DNA from: Ananas comosus
Lineage: Eukaryota; Streptophyta; Magnoliopsida; Poales; Bromeliaceae
DNA: 64,000 bases
Direction: 5' to 3'
NCBI RefSeq assembly: GCF_001540865.1
Contig: NC_033626.1
Span: forward strand, 10,881,446 to 10,945,445
How positions within the stretch are numbered: the first letter of the stretch is position 1; every line of letters starts with the position of its first letter. The notes beneath the pieces were generated by a model. That model was not told where the DNA came from. It searched no databases and saw nothing but the letters and a program-made list of their open reading frames with translations. Positions 61,501 to 64,000 of the stretch are shown here, piece by piece. Position numbers and translations under genes: made by a program.

Positions 61501-62153
61501 GGAGTGCTGGCTGAAACAGGTATTCACATGTTTTCGTTGAATCAATATTTACAGGCTCTACTATTACAAGCACATTTAGCTTTTCAACTGCAATGCTAGC
61601 CGATGTTTCCGATTTCTGAAAACTGTCAGCTAGATTACGATCTCTCAATGATTTTTTAGTTACTTGCTTATTTGGTACTAAATATTGAATATAATTTTAT
61701 GAGGTGTGGAGCTTTTCTTGTGTGATTACAGTTTGTAGATTATCCGCTAGTTTTGGAGAAGTCCCCCTCTTTATCATGCAGATTTTCATCCGAAATTTCT
61801 TCAATAGTAGATTATTCTTCTCTTGTAAGTTTGTGAAAATCGTTGCACGTGGTGCTTTACTTGTTATCGACAAAATTTAAACTTCTACATGAAACTGCCA
61901 CTCTAAGTATTATTTACTTTCTCTATCGCAATCAATCATCAAACTGCGATATTTAGGTCTTTTAGTGTTGATCGAAAAACAAACGAACAAACTACTGAAA
62001 TGCTTTTCATACTAACTAGCGAACTATTTTGGTTGTCGTTTCCAGGCCGAGAAGCCTCGATTGAACTTCAAAGACAAATATTCCGAGAGGTACAGAAGCT
62101 CTCACCCCACAGCTCCTGTCGTCGTACCATGGATCTCAGGCGTTGTTAGCTGA
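58520..62153 (+). CDS. Single-pass membrane protein with an eight-cysteine PAN/apple-like domain, unknown function
   Basis: Seven exons: 58520-58673, 58784-58872, 58975-59119, 60409-60504, 60657-60776, 61257-61519, 62046-62153; 975 nt, 324 aa, all GT-AG. After a basic N-terminus (RRGAKWCSYRR) comes a hydrophobic segment at about 21-37 (ITITVCSVNLFVALFVL), so a type II signal-anchor topology is likely. Residues 60-150 are highly charged and helical (RKLRKEAYREEKRKGK), probably coiled coil. The C-terminal domain (about 214-289) has eight cysteines, at 215, 242, 243, 246, 260, 266, 272 and 285, in the pattern CC-x2-C ... C-x5-C-x5-C ... C, with W263 and a CW pair, reminiscent of PAN/apple disulfide domains. 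The tail ends VVPWISGVVS. I recall this as an uncharacterised plant-conserved family; I know no function. Extracytoplasmic (secretory-pathway lumen) placement of the domain is inferred. Confidence 0.88.
59573..60076. repeat. Diverged ~175-bp direct duplication in intron 3 of the eight-cysteine gene
   Basis: The sequence at about 59573-59745 recurs at about 59903-60076. Shared phrases are 'gcttaatttc(a/t)tgggtagttc', 'tctttttaatttac', 'aattttggt(t/c)tatct', 'gccacct(g/a)ata(g/t)gatgg' and 'gttttgacaagttgtaac'. Many substitutions show that it is old. Confidence 0.75.
61076..61203. repeat. ~65-bp tandem duplication just upstream of exon 6
   Basis: 'ctctagtcagacaacacttg' at 61076 recurs at 61143. 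Both units continue 'tacaaatgctctcta' and 'gttaaactcaggct'; the first has an 8-bp insertion. It lies about 55 bp before the exon 6 acceptor. Confidence 0.85.
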
Positions 62154-63230
62154 GTTCCGCCTCATTTTTTTTTTTTCCATTCATAGTTGCCAAGTGCCCG
62201 ATCCTCGTCCGAGGCATTAGTTTTGCATTATGTTGCAATATTATCATGTCGAGCTACCAAATTATTATTTTCACGAGCAGCGCCACCGCCCGATCCTCGC
62301 GCAGCATTTTTGGTCACCAGATGCCATTGATGTCAAAAAAAATATCTTATTTCTTGCCCTTGTATATTTTAGCATCGACATTAATATTCTTCTCATAACT
62401 GGTTAAATGTTTGTTCGAGGGGAGGCTTGTTAAGCTGCAGAACATGTTGAGATACTGATGGTGATGCATTTATCATGGTCAAATATCGTATTGGCTGTTT
62501 TGAATGGCTGAGATTTGCTGATTACAACCATGTCACAGAGATTGATGTAGCTGATTTTATTAGCTTTAATTTGGTAGACTAGTGAAAAAGAAAAAAAAAT
62601 TAAAAAAAAAGCTTTGTAGTCCTTTTTCACAAAGAATGAAAAAACGAACAGACCCCTCAAAACTCTTTTCTCAAATTGATACTTTCTTTGGTTTCTAACA
62701 TTTTTAACTGATTTTTTATAATTAGATAATTAAAAAATTTATTAAACTTTATGGCTTAATTAGTTATAAGTAATTTATTAATCTCATTTTATTCGCTATA
62801 AAAGTAATTTAAACTAGTAAATTTATTAGAATTGTTAATTAATTTGGTAAAATTTTAATTTATTTCACTAAAATTGCTTGATTTCTAAAAATGGAAAGTT
62901 AAAAAGTCTCAATCAAATTACCCGGTTCCAGTTATGCTGTGTCTCAATTATCCTCCGCAACGAAAAGCGTGTAAATTATTCTCCTGCATTTTTCCATTGT
63001 TTCAAATGTTTCTAAAAATTTAGAATAAATGTCAAATAAATAATAATCTACCAATTTTAATATAAATTTATAAAATGGTGCAGAATTAAAATTATTTAAC
63101 AAACTATTAATTTTGATAATATTAACAAAATTGAATATCTCTTTTATTTAATTTTTTAAACTATTTTTAAATTATAAATAAATAGGAGGGTTTTGAGATG
63201 ATCCCCACACATTTCCACGTATATAATGTT
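62154..63230. other. 3' flank of the eight-cysteine gene and AT-rich spacer
   Basis: The first few hundred bases are the likely 3' UTR. The remainder (62690-63190) is AT-rich repeat-like sequence without ORFs. Confidence 0.4.
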
Positions 63231-63326
63231 ACCGGTTCTTCCGAACGAACTTGGCCACGGTAGGGTTAAAGTGCGAAGAAACCCACGCCGCGTCCCTGCA
63301 CCCCCGCTTCGCTCAGAGCGTCTGAG
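63231..63326 (+). other. Possible untranslated first exon of a further gene running off the window
   Basis: A GC-rich patch ends in 'cgtctgag|gtaact', a good plant splice donor, immediately followed by a long CT tract. A CT-rich intron start right after the donor is also seen in the DUF829 gene here. No start codon or conserved peptide is visible before the window ends, so the downstream gene, if any, lies outside. Confidence 0.3.
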
Positions 63327-63328
63327 GT

Positions 63329-63330
<2 letters not shown>

Positions 63331-63370
<40 letters not shown>
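63331..63370. repeat. (CT)n microsatellite
   Basis: A pure CT tract directly after the putative splice donor at 63326. Confidence 0.95.
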
Positions 63371-63374
<4 letters not shown>

Positions 63375-63784
63375 TTTGGGAATTTTTGACGAATCGAGGT
63401 TTTCGTAAGATCTTAAATCCGTACTACTTTATTCTCGTTGGGGTTATTAAACGATCTAATTATAGGTTCTGATGTGTGGAAGCTCTTTAAAACGAATCCC
63501 AAATCCTAAACCGATCGTCGGAGAAAGAAATTTGTGTTCAATTTGATACGGTCCTGTTATCTTAGTAGAGTGAGCAACCCTAATTGAAACTGCTTCTGCA
63601 TTAAACCCTAGAGAAGTTGTGTGGGCTCTGTGAAGAGCGGCGAAGGGCCACTTATAGAATCCATTTTAAAAACGCCGGTTATGATTTTTTGTTTTTTTTA
63701 ATTTTTCGATCGAGATGACAAATTGATTGTATGAGATGAGGCTGAAGAAGGATGTTGGAAGTTAGAAGATCCTGGATTTTAGGT

Positions 63785-64000
63785 GAAAATGTATAAAGCT
63801 TATCTCAACTATCACCTATTTGGATTTGACCATCTAATCTTTAGACAATTTGGTTTTACTACCTGACCTTTTAATTTATTCGATTTGAGCTAATTAGGGG
63901 CTTTTTAACTTCAAATTTTGCTTGCGTCGTTTATTTTTATGGGTTTAGTTAGTATATTTTATGAAATTTACATAATTGTAAATTCATTAAAGCAAGCAGT
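63785..64000. mobile_element. Dispersed AT-rich MITE-like repeat, copy 6 (cut by window end)
   Basis: 'ttttaatttattcgatttgagc', 'aacttcaaattttgcttgcg', 'gaaatttacataattgtaaa' and 'aattcattaaagcaa' match copy 1 (2840-3140) closely and in order. The left end shows 'ttatctcaactatcacctat', close to the inverted end of other copies. Confidence 0.5.

Overview
This is nuclear DNA from a flowering plant, most likely a monocot. Genes are split by many GT-AG introns and start in GC-rich first exons (for example the KRP exon at 35655-36068). They sit in AT-rich DNA full of (TA)n, (CT/GA)n and inverted-repeat transposons. There are no bacterial features. The style recalls a commelinid such as pineapple, but this is an impression, not something the sequence proves.

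Layout. 1-9,350 is a gene-free mosaic of small inverted-repeat elements and microsatellites. 9,794-23,308 (+) is an 18-exon gene for a 634-residue SDR-MDR fusion oxidoreductase (NQR / prostaglandin-reductase-3 type). 25,798-29,229 (-) is a 7-exon DUF829/TMEM53-like alpha/beta-hydrolase-fold gene (406 aa). 29,346-35,056 is repeats and probable regulatory DNA. 35,057-36,068 (-) is a 4-exon cyclin-dependent kinase inhibitor of the KRP/ICK family (230 aa). 36,069-43,481 is a repeat-rich spacer with one promoter-like island near 40.55-40.83 kb. 43,482-43,826 (+) is an intronless 114-residue small membrane/coiled-coil protein. 44,806-52,720 (-) is the 18-exon cytosolic phenylalanyl-tRNA synthetase alpha subunit (489 aa), including one GC-AG intron. 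53,011-53,945 is a foldback element. 55,382-56,904 (+) is a broken, 5'-truncated methionine aminopeptidase type 1 pseudogene that keeps its introns. 58,520-62,153 (+) is a 7-exon gene for a 324-residue single-pass membrane protein with an eight-cysteine PAN/apple-like domain. The last 0.8 kb may hold the untranslated first exon of another + strand gene.

Exon coordinates were worked out by hand from splice sites, frame continuity and remembered family sequence. In all five multi-exon genes the exon lengths sum to an intact reading frame. The genes are functionally unrelated (redox, cell cycle, translation, membrane), as is normal in plants; there is no operon-like system. The strongest unexplained signal is a set of small inverted-repeat elements that share a GGCTACTAT-like end, fall into two size classes (about 245 and 541 bp), and are bounded by (GA/CT)n and (TA)n microsatellites. 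One lies inside an intron of the NQR gene.
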